DNA of 64,000 bases, taken from Protonemura montana (lineage: Eukaryota > Arthropoda > Insecta > Plecoptera > Nemouridae). Below the pieces are notes generated by a model, which was not told the origin of the DNA, did not search any database, and saw nothing but the letters and a program-made list of their open reading frames with translations. Made by a program: the position numbers and the translations under genes. The stretch lies in contig OX387606.1 in NCBI GenBank assembly GCA_947568835.1, forward strand, positions 17,827,940 through 17,891,939. The letters are read 5' to 3'. Position 1 is the first letter of the stretch, and every line of letters begins with the position of its first letter. Positions 54,343 through 64,000 of the stretch are shown here, one piece after another.

Positions 54343-57300
54343 TTACGTTGTTGTTTCATTTTGCGGTTCAGGTTTCTTCACATATTTATACCACACACTT
54401 AACAGTATGAAAACCAGCATGTCCAGGAACATAAAACCAGCAAAAAACAGATATTCGTAGAACTACAAAATAAAACGGACCAAATATTAATGCAGACAAA
54501 TGTAAACACAGAAAAACTCAGCTCAAAAACTTTTTTCAGTAAAAATTTACCTGGCGATCGAACACTTTAGCCGAAGCTATAATGGCTACAATGACATTTC
54601 CCATAGAGGTAGTGAGGAGCCAAAAGCTTTGAATGAGCGACCTCATTGCTGGCGGGGCCTGGGTACATTAAACATGTCTCAACAATAATAGAAAACGTTA
54701 TTGTATTTGATCACAAAATGGAAACTTATTTTCACTTGCACCTACCTCCACGTAAGCAAACTCAAGACCAGCGACAGAAAACATGGCTTCTGCCAACGAC
54801 ATGACTAAATATTGGGGAATTTGCCACAGCATATGACATGTGGCGGGTTCCAAAATGACCTCTATTCTTGGAGGCTGGAGAATAAAATAATACACAATTC
54901 GTCAGTCTAGGACAGACTACCCCTAAATAGGTATATCGTAGGGGTTTCTTTTAATAAGACAGGTGGCATAGGGCATGGGATACATCCTTTACCAGAAAGC
55001 TAACAGGGTTGAATTGCCTTAGGAACTGAGCTGGAACGCTTACAACCTAAACAAGATGGATAGTACAGACCCAAGAATGTTTCTTGCGAAAATATGTTCT
55101 AAAAACTAAAAACTTCGAAAAAACTAAGACATCTTCGTATTCAAGATATTAATTAATTACTGTCATATACTTTCTCCACCGAAGCACGTCAGTGTTCAAA
55201 ATCAATTGTTTTACAAGCATTCGTTCGACTTACCTCATTGTCATTGAAGAGTACCATGAAGACACCTCCCATCCTAACTCTCTTTGCGAAATAAGTCTTG
55301 CTACCAACCGCCACGTCGTATCTGTCGCAGAAATACCCTTGCAATATTGACCGACTTAGTGCGTAAGATACCAAAATTTAAAAGGTAAATTTGCTTACGT
55401 GTTGGGGTCTACGGTCAGGAAGTCAACACTATTACTTTCATTGCGATCCGATAACATGGGGATCTTTACTTGGACGTCGTTTGATCCGATTAGTTTCAAA
55501 ACCTTGGACTCGGGTCCACGATTGAAGTACATGAGCCTTGAAGAAATATCACTTTTAGTTAGATTAAAATTTGAAACAACGGTTTTATAACTAGACAAAC
55601 GCTATGGAAGCAAAGTCGTGTTGATGGATGAGCGTATCGGAGACATGCCAAAACTATATAATCACTTGTTTGCTTTTTAAAAACGAGGTAAAGAAAGTTT
55701 TACGAAATTTCCGATACCTTTCTTAATCTTGAGTAAAAATGACAAAAACCACCTATCAAAATATGATTGTCTAGGCCAAAGCCTGAACTTCAAATCTATC
55801 ATTTTTAGGTGTGGTGTATTTTCAGTTCAATAATATCTTTACAAAGTTTGGTGAAGCTTGGTGATGTTTAACTTCTGAGATTTCGAATTTGTCTAGTGAA
55901 TTTCATTCAATTTGGTTCTGCCGTTTGGTCGGTAGCCTTGCAAAAAACACATATTCTGGGTAGTAACATTAGATCTTCGCTTCGGTCGCTACGCTCATCC
56001 AACAATGTCAATGATTGCATGAGGGATTCAAATATGGCTGGCGCTGTTAAAAACAATAACACGGCAAATTCGTATGGTCAATATGGACTCAAGTGGTCAT
56101 TGTACGATGAACATATTTTGTAAATGAACAGATCACATACCCGATCTTTGGACGCATATCCGGAGACCTTCCAACATCTTGAAAATGTTTTGATTTTGTT
56201 ACAGCAAATTCATTCTCATCATTTCTGGTAATGAAATAAAAATTTGCCGTTTTCTCCTTGATTGTCAAGCCAGACGATTGATACTCCGTTAATTCGCCCA
56301 CGCAGCCATTGGGAACTGCCAGGATCATGTTAAGATCTTTAGTGCCGGAGACAGACATGTCATTCAGATGCCACATTTCCAATTTCTCCAGCGTTTTCGT
56401 GTAATTTCGACCAGTGGCGTCGACTTCAATGGTTAGCTGGCAGTCTAGGCCGTTGACAATCTTCAGCTGAGCTTCTCCGTCGAGTATCCCAAGATAGTAC
56501 GATTTCTTTTCATAGATGACAAAAAAATGAATCAGTGAAGCAGGGGAGACTGGGGCTAGTTGTTACAATTTCGACGTTTGATTTTTTTGTGGACATTTAA
56601 CAAAATTTTGCATGGATTTTAAATTTGGCAATGTATTTGCACATATTTTGACTAGTAGAAATAATTTTTATAACATTGATAATTTTTTTAATAGGCACGT
56701 GAAAACGTAAAATTTGCCTAATTGTAAATTGTAACAACTTGCCCCTTGTCGGGGCAAGTTGTTACAGGTTAGGGGCAAGTTGTTACAGTACCTAGTTAAT
56801 AGTGGAAAAACAAAAATGAGCTGGTTATAAATAATGTTTAATAGTTAATGTGTATGAAGGTTTATTTTTTAAGTGAAATGTTATGTTTACTGAATCAAGT
56901 TTCAACTGTATCAATCGCTTACATGCAATCTACACAAATAAACTCTGATGTGAATACAATACACTTCACATGCGCCCAAGTCGAACACTGAATGCACTGA
57001 ATCCTGTCTAGTTCTGCGGGGCCTGATTTGGAGAAGAGTTGAGAACAGACAAAACAAACGCAGTCTTCGTCGTCCTCCTCCGGAGGAGAGTTCTCGTTGA
57101 CGTCCGTTGGCGCTTTTCGCTTCTTATCTCATATTATGTCAATATGTCAATGTTTCTCCTATAAATTCACATTTTATAACCTAGAAATCTAATGGAACTA
57201 ATCATATTCTATTTTGTACAAACCGAATATGAAACCCAACAAATAAATCCAGCGTAAAATATAAAAGGCAGTGTCCCATAATCTCACATCATGTCCAGAC

Positions 57301-60300
57301 CCACACAAAAAATGAACAGTAACAACTAGCCCCAGTAGCACTTCAATTACATTAGTGCTATTATTTCACGACCTATTTGAATATCAGCCCGGAAATAACT
57401 ATTGGCATTACGAGAAAATGTGGGGCTAACAGGCAACACAACTCATTTGGGGATTGCATTAAAATTTAACAGCTGGGAAGGAAAAAAGAAAAAAATTATA
57501 TCTAGCCTCGTGGTGTCAAAATCGTTTTATCTCCAATAATTTCCGTACTTCGGCGCTTTGGACTAGTTTTGCAGTTTCAGACTGATGAGCGACCTAATAG
57601 CTAACACTGATATTAATGACACCGCGATATTTCAAATCCCCTATTTTTAAAGTCGATTGTAACAACTTGTCCCAGTCTCCCCTACTAAAAGCTGTAGCTC
57701 TTCGACTCTTAACAACATAATTTATGCTATGTTTGGGTTTATCAATTCATCCTATTTCTGCACTCTGTCTTATTTCTTTATATTTCCATTCTGCCTACAT
57801 TCTGAACGGATTCTAGCAACGAAGATTTCGTACAAGAAAGTCTCCCTATGTTAAAAAAGCCAAAGGGCTTAACAATTTCGCCATCATAATTACCTCGACC
57901 TCTAGTTCCAGTGCGGCCGCGACAATAAAAGATAACACTGCCAGCATCCCTCCGACAGACAACCTTTGCAAAGGAGTCACCAGGAAGTGACACTTTTTGC
58001 ACAGCGGATAGAGGAGCAACTGGCAGAAGGGCACCAGGATCAGGATCATCAGAGGATTGAGTGACTGTAGCTGGTCAGGATTGATAATGTAGGAGCCGTT
58101 GGCGATCTCGCCGTCCATATTGATGGCTTGAAATGTCCATCGAGAGCCCTGAAGAATTACGATGCGCTTTATACCCTTTAAACCCTTGATGAGGAAGAGG
58201 CAAAAGATCCGAAAAGCGGGGGAAATTGCGTTACTAAGCATTAAAAACACACAGTTTATATATATATATATTTTTTTTAATGCTACGTTGTTAAATGAAT
58301 TAGACATTAGCTTAAAAACTATAAAAGCAAATACATTTTAATTTCAATTAATTGGCCTCCATAGTCGTCAGGGACTACGGAGTGGTCAGTTTTGGTGGAA
58401 TTTTGCCAGCATAGAGCAGAGAAATATCTTTTTGGTCACAATTTTACAGTATCCTGACAGGAACACCCTACTTTTGGAAATTTATTTGTGCAAAAGGGAC
58501 CAAAGATATTCTATCATTTGTGAATAAGTAAAAAATAAAAAATCCATTTCTCATTTCGCTGCATAAATGTATTATGACTTAGTAACAAAAATTGATTACT
58601 GTCAGTACACTATTTATCATCGAAATGGCAGGTTGGTTCAGACATGGCTCACAATATTTTGTACTTAGATTCACGGCCCACGGGTAGGCATGGATTTCAC
58701 AAAGGATATTTCCGTAAAAGCGTCAATTATCGCAGATCTGAACATAACGATAATTGTAAATTGTACGCGCCCTCAAACAAACATTCCCCCTGTCAACGTC
58801 TTACACAAACATCTGACACATAGAATCAGTTTATTTGTTCAATTATAAAAAAAAAATCTGTAACTGACATTCTAAATGCCTAAGCACATTGTGCCAATTT
58901 TGTGTAGAACTCATTTAGCACAAAATATTTGAATGTGGATTGCACTTCTATAAAGTAACTCCTGGCCTGGGGCACTCTCCATGGCATGACTTACCTGCTG
59001 GTCGAAGAGGGCCCAAAACACTGGCACTGGCAGAAATATCAGTAAAATGCTGAAAACTCGGCGAACGTCGGCTCGAAATTCACTGTCGTATTTGTCATCA
59101 GCATAGTCTATGTAATATTCTTTCTTCACGTTTTTGTCACGGTGACAAATGCTGTTGCCGATGGCTCGCTGCAAGCAGAAGTGCCAACAGAAGTCACTAG
59201 TTTTCACATTTTGCTCAAAGAATTATGGTGAATTTCACAATTTCTGACAAAATTCTTACGGATACGCAACAAATTAACCTGAAGACTACATTTTCTCGCG
59301 GTCTGTCCATGACGTAAAAGAAACATCCCGAGATGAACAGCACTGACGAAAGCAAGAAACATCAATATAAATTACGAGTATATAATGTTTGTATCAAAAT
59401 AATGAAATCATAACACTATAGGAGTTAAATAGAAGAACTGGGTTGTTTTGTGTCTGTTTGGATCATTCCCCATGTGAATTTTGGCTTTTGGTACCCAGGC
59501 CCAAATACCGACAGAGGGAAACTTCGAACAAACCTTTCTTGCTAAGTAGGCGAATTGATTTTATAGTACCTCTGTCAAGGTCATATTTTCTGTCATTTCT
59601 ACTAGTACTTGGACCTAAATTATGCAAATACAGGCTCAGAAAGCTTAAGTGTATAGGCCATGGGCAATTTCGTTGTTGAACAAATAATTTTACTTTTTGT
59701 GGGGTGACCAGATGGCGAAACAGATTTTTCCCGCTCTACACCCCTTTGATAACTCTCTAGTATCGTCACGTTACTTTTGGCTAAGGGAGAACGCAAACAC
59801 CGAACCGACGTAAACTGGCTATACTATACACTGGCTTGGCGAATCCAATTTCAGTAGTTTCGTGGGCGACCAGATCTTTTTATTGCTGCTAAGTGAAGAC
59901 ATGGAGCAAAGCAGGTCTAAAACAACGATCTTTAGGAAAAGAGTTAAATTCTAAGCAAAATTTAAGCTTAACTCCTCATACATTTGAGGATTAAGTTGTT
60001 TTCACCATGGAAACAACCCCTGAAAACCTTAAGATCAGTGCATCTATCGAATAAACATCCATACCTGTGGCAAAAATCATCAAAGCAGCGGGCAAACCAA
60101 ATGCAAGCGGGTAACAGGAGTCTTTCCCGAAGCAGCTGACTTCAGTCCTGATCGTCGGTGTCAAGTTCATTGATATCAGCGAGCCTAAGTTGATCGCGAA
60201 GTAGAATGTCGCAAAGTAATTGCTCAGCTTCGTTTTACTCTCAGGCGAGTCTGGAAACTGCTGAGCGCCGAACGAAACGACGCAAGGTTTAATACCTCCT

Positions 60301-62085
60301 GTACCCACCGCAATCAGTGTCAGCCCGACGATAGTAAAGGTCCTAGAAGATCACAATACTATGTATTAATATTTATCGATGAGTGGAGCAAAATCTTTAA
60401 TTGCACCTACCCCAGAAAACTGTCAGTTGTTTCCGTCTTCTGGTTGCAGCAAGACTGCGCTGACTTTAAAAAAATCGCAGAGTAAATTTCTGTGTTCGGA
60501 CCACGCATTTTTTTTTAGAAAAATTTGTAAAAAGTTTCGAAGCTATTCAAAATTTACAAATTTTTGCAGATTTTGAATACAATCTTTGAAGTTGTACCGC
60601 CAAGAGTGTGTGATATATTCTCACCAAACTTTGCCAAGATGTGAGATAAATCTATGTTAAATTTCGGAAATTAATGAGCTCGTATGTGTTTTCTCTCCCA
60701 TTTTATTAATAAATTTCCAACTTAATTTTGTGAATTTTGGCTGTTTTGCTTTGATCTATCTATACAATGGATCGGTTTCTCATTTTTGAATCCCAAAATG
60801 TCGCTCCGCTCATCTTACAACGTATCTCAAATTGTGTTCGCGAAGCCCCAGTTTATTTCATGCAGATTTGTAAAATGTGTACCATGACTGATTTTGCCAT
60901 TCATTGACTTCTTACTACTTATCTTTCAACTAATTTCTAAAACTCTTTACATTCTTTATTACTTTTCCATGCATTACATTGATCTGATTCAATTCCTCGA
61001 AACCTCTTTCCATGATTCCAATTTCTTTATTTCCCAACTTTCTACCCCTTAACTTGCATTCATGTTCATTTTTACCCCAAAACCCGAGAAAAAACCGAAA
61101 ACTTTGTTTGCTTACTACCGCCCAAACGGTGGAACTGATTTGAATGAATTTTGCAAGACACATTAAAAATCTCCGAACTTAGATCTGTTAAGTTTTATAA
61201 ATCAATCGGCTGTATGGGTTTGTTTTAAATTAAGATTTACAAACATTTTCATACAAATTTCATACAAAAAAATCAGGCACATTGTTTGGATGATAGTCGC
61301 AGATAAAATTCCCATAGGCAACTTTTTAATGTTTGAATTTCAAAGAGCTTTTGGGAAGCTAAAAGTACTAAAAAAAGCACGAGGGGGTAGCTATTTCCAG
61401 AGAAAATACAACGCAACTCAAATTTATTTCGTGAGGCCCTAGTTAAATATATTAAAAGCTAGCTAAATTGGTGCCTATTTCGGAGCATTGACCAATACAA
61501 TGATTGGGTAAGGTACTTGGTTTTTAAGCATAAGTAATACTAAAAAAATAAAATAAAAAGTGTTCTTACACTGCAATAGTTGCGTCAATAGCTCCGACCG
61601 CCAAGACAACGCTGCCCGTCGCGTACACCAGAGAAAGCGCGAGAATAACGAAGAATTTCCCAAAAAAACTGTCCGCAGCGATTGCTCCAAGCATGGGTAC
61701 AGCGTAAGCCATAAAGTTGAACACGTGGTATATGCCAGTGGCCGAATCCTGAGAGTATCCCAGTTCAACCACCAGATAAATCGACAAGATTGCTGGAATC
61801 ACATAACAAGTTGTTTAAATTTAGTTCGTCACAGGTACGAGATTATTAATTAAATTACCCTCACGTATTTGGGTATGTTCTACCCGTACCAACCTCGCAT
61901 TCCATAGTAATTGAATCTTTCACAGAGCTCGTTTCCAATGATAAAGTAAACAGCAAGCGGGAATCCTTTCTAAAATAATTAATAAGCGATTAGGAAGTAT
62001 CTAAATGTTTTCAGCTTTATAAGAATAGCACTGAAAGTGTAAGAAAAAGTTGGCAACTTACAAATGGATTAGAGCACCACCCCAT
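54343..62085 (-). CDS. SLC15 proton-coupled oligopeptide transporter (PEPT-like)
   Basis: POT/PTR2-family symporter that takes up di- and tripeptides with protons. Thirteen exons in continuous phase: 62085-62062, 61969-61894, 61792-61570, 60342-60065, 59342-59260, 59168-58995, 58148-57894, 56505-56141, 55536-55399, 55321-55234, 54874-54746, 54658-54551, 54462-54343; 686 residues, normal for animal PEPTs. The proton-coupling ExxER motif is at 22-26 (NELCERFNYYGMR), the PTR2 signature GTGGIKPCVVSFGAQQF at about 121-137, and LPVPVFWALFDQQGSRWTFQA marks the segment before the large extracellular loop. That loop (about 370-570) is beta-rich and variable, as in PEPT1. It is likely the homologue of Drosophila yin/Opt1. 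The intron between exons 57894 and 56505 carries a MITE-like element, and the long intron 60343-61569 carries two dispersed repeats. Confidence 0.95.
56543..57682. mobile_element. MITE-like element with GGGGAGACTGGG termini and iterated subtermini
   Basis: The left end GGGGAGACTGGGGCTAGTTG, continuing TTACAAT, is matched by its inverse complement at 57657-57682 with two mismatches over about 27 bp. The motif GGGGCAAGTTGTTACA or its inverse recurs inside at 56727-56745 (inverse), 56751-56766, 56772-56787 and 57319-57336 (inverse). The pair at 56731-56765 forms a perfect 15-bp inverted repeat around TTGTC. No transposase frame was seen. It lies in an SLC15 intron with its left end 37 bp from the acceptor of exon 56505-56141. 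Confidence 0.78.
60591..60851. repeat. Dispersed repeat, copy 2 (in SLC15 intron)
   Basis: Best partner of the repeat at 12081-12343, with the same blocks in order: GTTGTACC, ACCAAACTTTGC, AAGATGTGAGATAAA, TATGTGTTTTCT, GGCTGTTTTGCTTT, ATCCCAAAAT and a tail CTCAAATTGTGTTCGCGAAG followed by CCCCAGTT. The left boundary may extend to about 60480. Confidence 0.65.
61113..61444. repeat. Dispersed repeat, copy 4 (in SLC15 intron)
   Basis: The head ACTACCGCCCAAACGGTGG with GATTTGAATGAATTTTGC resembles copies 1 and 3. The tail CAACTCAAATTTATTTCGTG with GGCCCTAGTTA resembles copies 2 and 3. It lies 260 bp from copy 2 in the same intron and orientation, so the two may be parts of one larger insertion. 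Confidence 0.5.
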
Positions 62086-62380
62086 GATCGCTGGTTGTTA
62101 ATAACTCCTAAAATGTATTAGTTATTTAATAAGAATTTAATTCAAGCTTATTTGGCAGTCGACACTTTGTTAGAAAATAAATGAAATTTGTAATCATGAA
62201 ACTAACCAGGTTCTATTAAGGCATTTGTCTGTGACATTAGATTCAAAATTGACACCTCCATGAAACAAATGAGTGCAGGCATCTAAAGGACAATGGTCCA
62301 TGTCAAAGACAATAGATTGGTCCATGTATCAGTCAATTTTTTCTGCAATGATTTACCCTTCATTCCTTCTCCAATTCTGG
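62086..62380. promoter_or_regulatory. Short divergent promoter region, SLC15 / Atg8-like
   Basis: Only 295 bp separate the ATG of the SLC15 gene (minus) from the likely ATG of the Atg8-like gene (plus), so regulatory sequence is probably shared. An in-frame run of upstream ATGs (near 62297, 62321 and 62348) leaves open a longer N-terminus for the Atg8-like protein. Confidence 0.45.
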
Positions 62381-63649
62381 ATGAATTTTGACATTTTCAA
62401 TCGTCCAGAGCAGGGAAGAAAATACGAAGCTAAGAAGTTAATGGAGAGATATCCCTCAGTCGTTCCAGTGAGTTTATTTTCTAAATAAGTGATTCAAAAT
62501 GACAATTACATTATTTAATTAGTCAAGTTTTGCTGCTCGCGGGGCCACAAATGTCAGACCACATATGTTGACGACACTTCTGCTAATTGTTAGCTGCATT
62601 CTTATACAAACCCCTCACTAGGCTCGAGTTCTGTGCCTGGAAAACGTCAAAAGTTTATGTTGGGACACGTTCACGGCTGGAAAGGTTTTCAAGTTTCCGA
62701 AATTCTGAATTTCAAGCCTATGAAATTGCCATGGTTTCTGAAACCTGAAGCGTATGCGATGAAATACGAAAAGTTCATCGACCATTCTGATAACAAATTC
62801 CTTGTGAGATACATGAATCTCCTTGGCTTTCCATTGGGTTGCATGGCTTTCCTTTATGCGCATGGCTTTCCATGGTCTCCACTGATCTGCAAAATAATTA
62901 CAACTAAATAAATACCTAATAAAAACAGGGTAACGCGTATCCACGCTTATTGCAAAGCTCATAACTTAAAATACCTATAGGCTTTCCCGAGGGAAGAATT
63001 ACCTGTAGTAAAAATAGGATTTAAATTTAAAAATTCCGCAGTTTGGTGACGACACCTGGTTCAAGAGATAAAACCGATGAAGTGGAACTGACAAATATCT
63101 TTCCTGACAAAGAGGAATAATATTTTTATAATATTTTGTGGAAAATTGTGGAGAGGTTCATTGTGCCTTTGAGAGTAAGAGAACTAAGCTGTCAAAAGGA
63201 ATATATCAAAACGAGTCATTTTTTTAGCTTTCTGGTAATTTGTTACATCAATGAAAGAGATTTTCACGATCACTTTTCCGTCACTGTGTTCCAGGTAATA
63301 TTGGAGCGATCTACCTTTTCGAATCTGCCGTTCTTGAAAACGCAAAAGTTCGTCGTCCCCTGTGATCTGATTGTCACACAACTGGTGTTCGTTCTAAAAA
63401 ATATCATGGAACTCAAAGCAAATAGTCCTCTTTTCTTGTACGTAGACAATCGGATTCTTTTGGACTACACCACCCTTGGTGCTATACACAAGGTGAGGGG
63501 TAAATTGAGACATTCGAGGTAATCAACCTCTGGCTTTGTAGTAAATTAACTCTGTTTATATTTATTTTTAGCAACATCGATTCGAGAATTTCTTCTTGTA
63601 CGTGACTTACAGTGAAATAGCTCCGCGCACATTTAAGTTTTCGTTCTGA
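62381..63649 (+). CDS. Divergent Atg8/LC3/GABARAP-family protein without terminal Gly
   Basis: Ubiquitin-like autophagy protein family. Three exons, all phase 0: 62381-62467, 63295-63492, 63572-63649; 120 residues, the size of Atg8. Exon 1 (MNFDIFNRPEQGRKYEAKKL) and the YPSVVP/VILER junction align with the two N-terminal helices and first strand of GABARAP and LC3. Exon 2 gives the core (LKTQKFVVPCDLIVTQLVFV, then SPLFLYVDN and TTLGAIHK), and exon 3 ends FENFFLYVTYSEI followed by APRTFKFSF and TGA. The invariant glycine near the C-terminus, needed for Atg4 cleavage and lipidation, is absent; no Gly codon occurs in exon 3 in this frame. The start gives an N-terminus of normal length, but upstream in-frame ATGs exist. 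The sequence is strongly diverged yet free of stops and frameshifts. A young pseudogene cannot be excluded. Confidence 0.85.
62657..62911 (+). other. Unrecognised 84-codon open frame in Atg8-like intron
   Basis: Lies wholly inside intron 1 of the Atg8-like gene on the same strand. It starts ATG (MLGHVHGWKGF), has a central KPMKLPWFLKPEAYAMKYEK stretch and one hydrophobic segment (MNLLGFPLGCMAFLYAHGF) near the end. AATAAA motifs overlap and follow the stop (about 62907 and 62922). The aromatic-rich composition with one membrane segment recalls small mitochondrial accessory subunits, but I recognise no family. It may be an intronic gene, a retrocopy or chance. Confidence 0.3.
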
Positions 63650-64000
63650 GAATGACCTGCACGGAGACTTCCCATTCAATTCTTATAACGACGACGTCTT
63701 CTGACTGTTATCCTCTTCCCCCTCCCCCTTTTCCCCCTTAACTTAAAACCCAATTATGGAATGTGATTTATGTGATATAGACAAATGCAGTCCCATCAAA
63801 TCCCTACCCCTGCATCCGGGCACCATTATTGCAGAAGAAAATAACGCAAAGCATGTCGCAGATACAAATTCCTGCAGAGGGTGAAAACAAAATACGGGTT
63901 GCACAAATGTTTGTGCCAAAGCCGCCCCTTCTTACTAGTCTATGTTCCAAAGTAGACATCTTAAGAGATCAGAGATGTATTATTGTAACATTGATTTATG
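63650..64000. other. 3' flank of the Atg8-like gene
   Basis: Contains a pyrimidine-rich stretch (about 63710-63740). I saw no further exon or repeat, and no canonical AATAAA before the end of the window. Confidence 0.5.

Noticed and set aside
63136-63522. Long plus-strand frame running into the Atg8-like core exon
   Set aside because: The first about 160 bases are intron read in frame. The family alignment begins exactly at the splice acceptor (63295) and stops at the donor (63492).
63493-63571. Transposon terminus (GGGGTAAATTGAGACA) in the last intron of the Atg8-like gene
   Set aside because: It resembles the terminal motifs elsewhere in the window, but the intron is only 79 bp and no inverse partner is present, so the likeness is probably chance.

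Overview
The window is animal nuclear DNA, almost certainly from an insect or close arthropod relative, and AT-rich. The genes are split by GT-AG introns of about 70 bp to 3 kb, the closest recognisable relatives are animal families, and the non-coding space holds LINE fragments, MITE-like elements, microsatellites and Pol III-derived repeats. I could not fix the order. There is no prokaryotic gene organisation.

I could assemble eight multi-exon genes with continuous splice phase. From left to right: (1) an SLC12 Na-(K)-Cl cotransporter, minus strand, 19 coding exons, 243-8586; (2) a receptor-type protein tyrosine phosphatase with a very long Ser/Thr-rich ectodomain, minus strand, 11 coding exons, 13501-24116; (3) a NUB1 (NEDD8 ultimate buster 1) homologue, minus strand, 9 exons, 35605-38907; (4) an unassigned six-finger C2H2 zinc-finger protein, minus strand, 8 coding exons, 43617-47830; (5) a PLPP6-type polyisoprenoid/phospholipid phosphatase, plus strand, 2 exons, 48523-49321; (6) an alpha-tubulin N-acetyltransferase, minus strand, 7 exons, 50749-53946; (7) an SLC15 proton-coupled oligopeptide transporter, minus strand, 13 exons, 54343-62085; (8) a small divergent Atg8/LC3/GABARAP-family gene, plus strand, 3 exons, 62381-63649.

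The right half (35.6-63.7 kb) is gene-dense. It has two head-to-head pairs (zinc finger/PLPP6 and SLC15/Atg8-like), and the SLC15 and tubulin acetyltransferase genes lie in tandem about 0.4 kb apart. The left half has larger introns and two gene-poor stretches: 8.6-13.5 kb, and 24.1-35.6 kb, which contains one transposon nested inside another. The genes do not form a pathway; they are ordinary neighbours in a eukaryotic chromosome.

The most interesting points are these. The Atg8-family protein has no C-terminal glycine, so it cannot be lipidated in the usual way. The receptor phosphatase has WPI where the catalytic WPD loop should be, while its CX5R active site is intact. The SLC12 transporter has Asn at the position of the K+-coordinating Tyr of NKCCs. 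Three non-autonomous transposons share an unusual plan in which the terminal motif is repeated inside the element, and one of them ends 37 bp from a splice acceptor. There is also a 5S rRNA-derived sequence in an intron. All family assignments come from reading translated exons; no database search was run.
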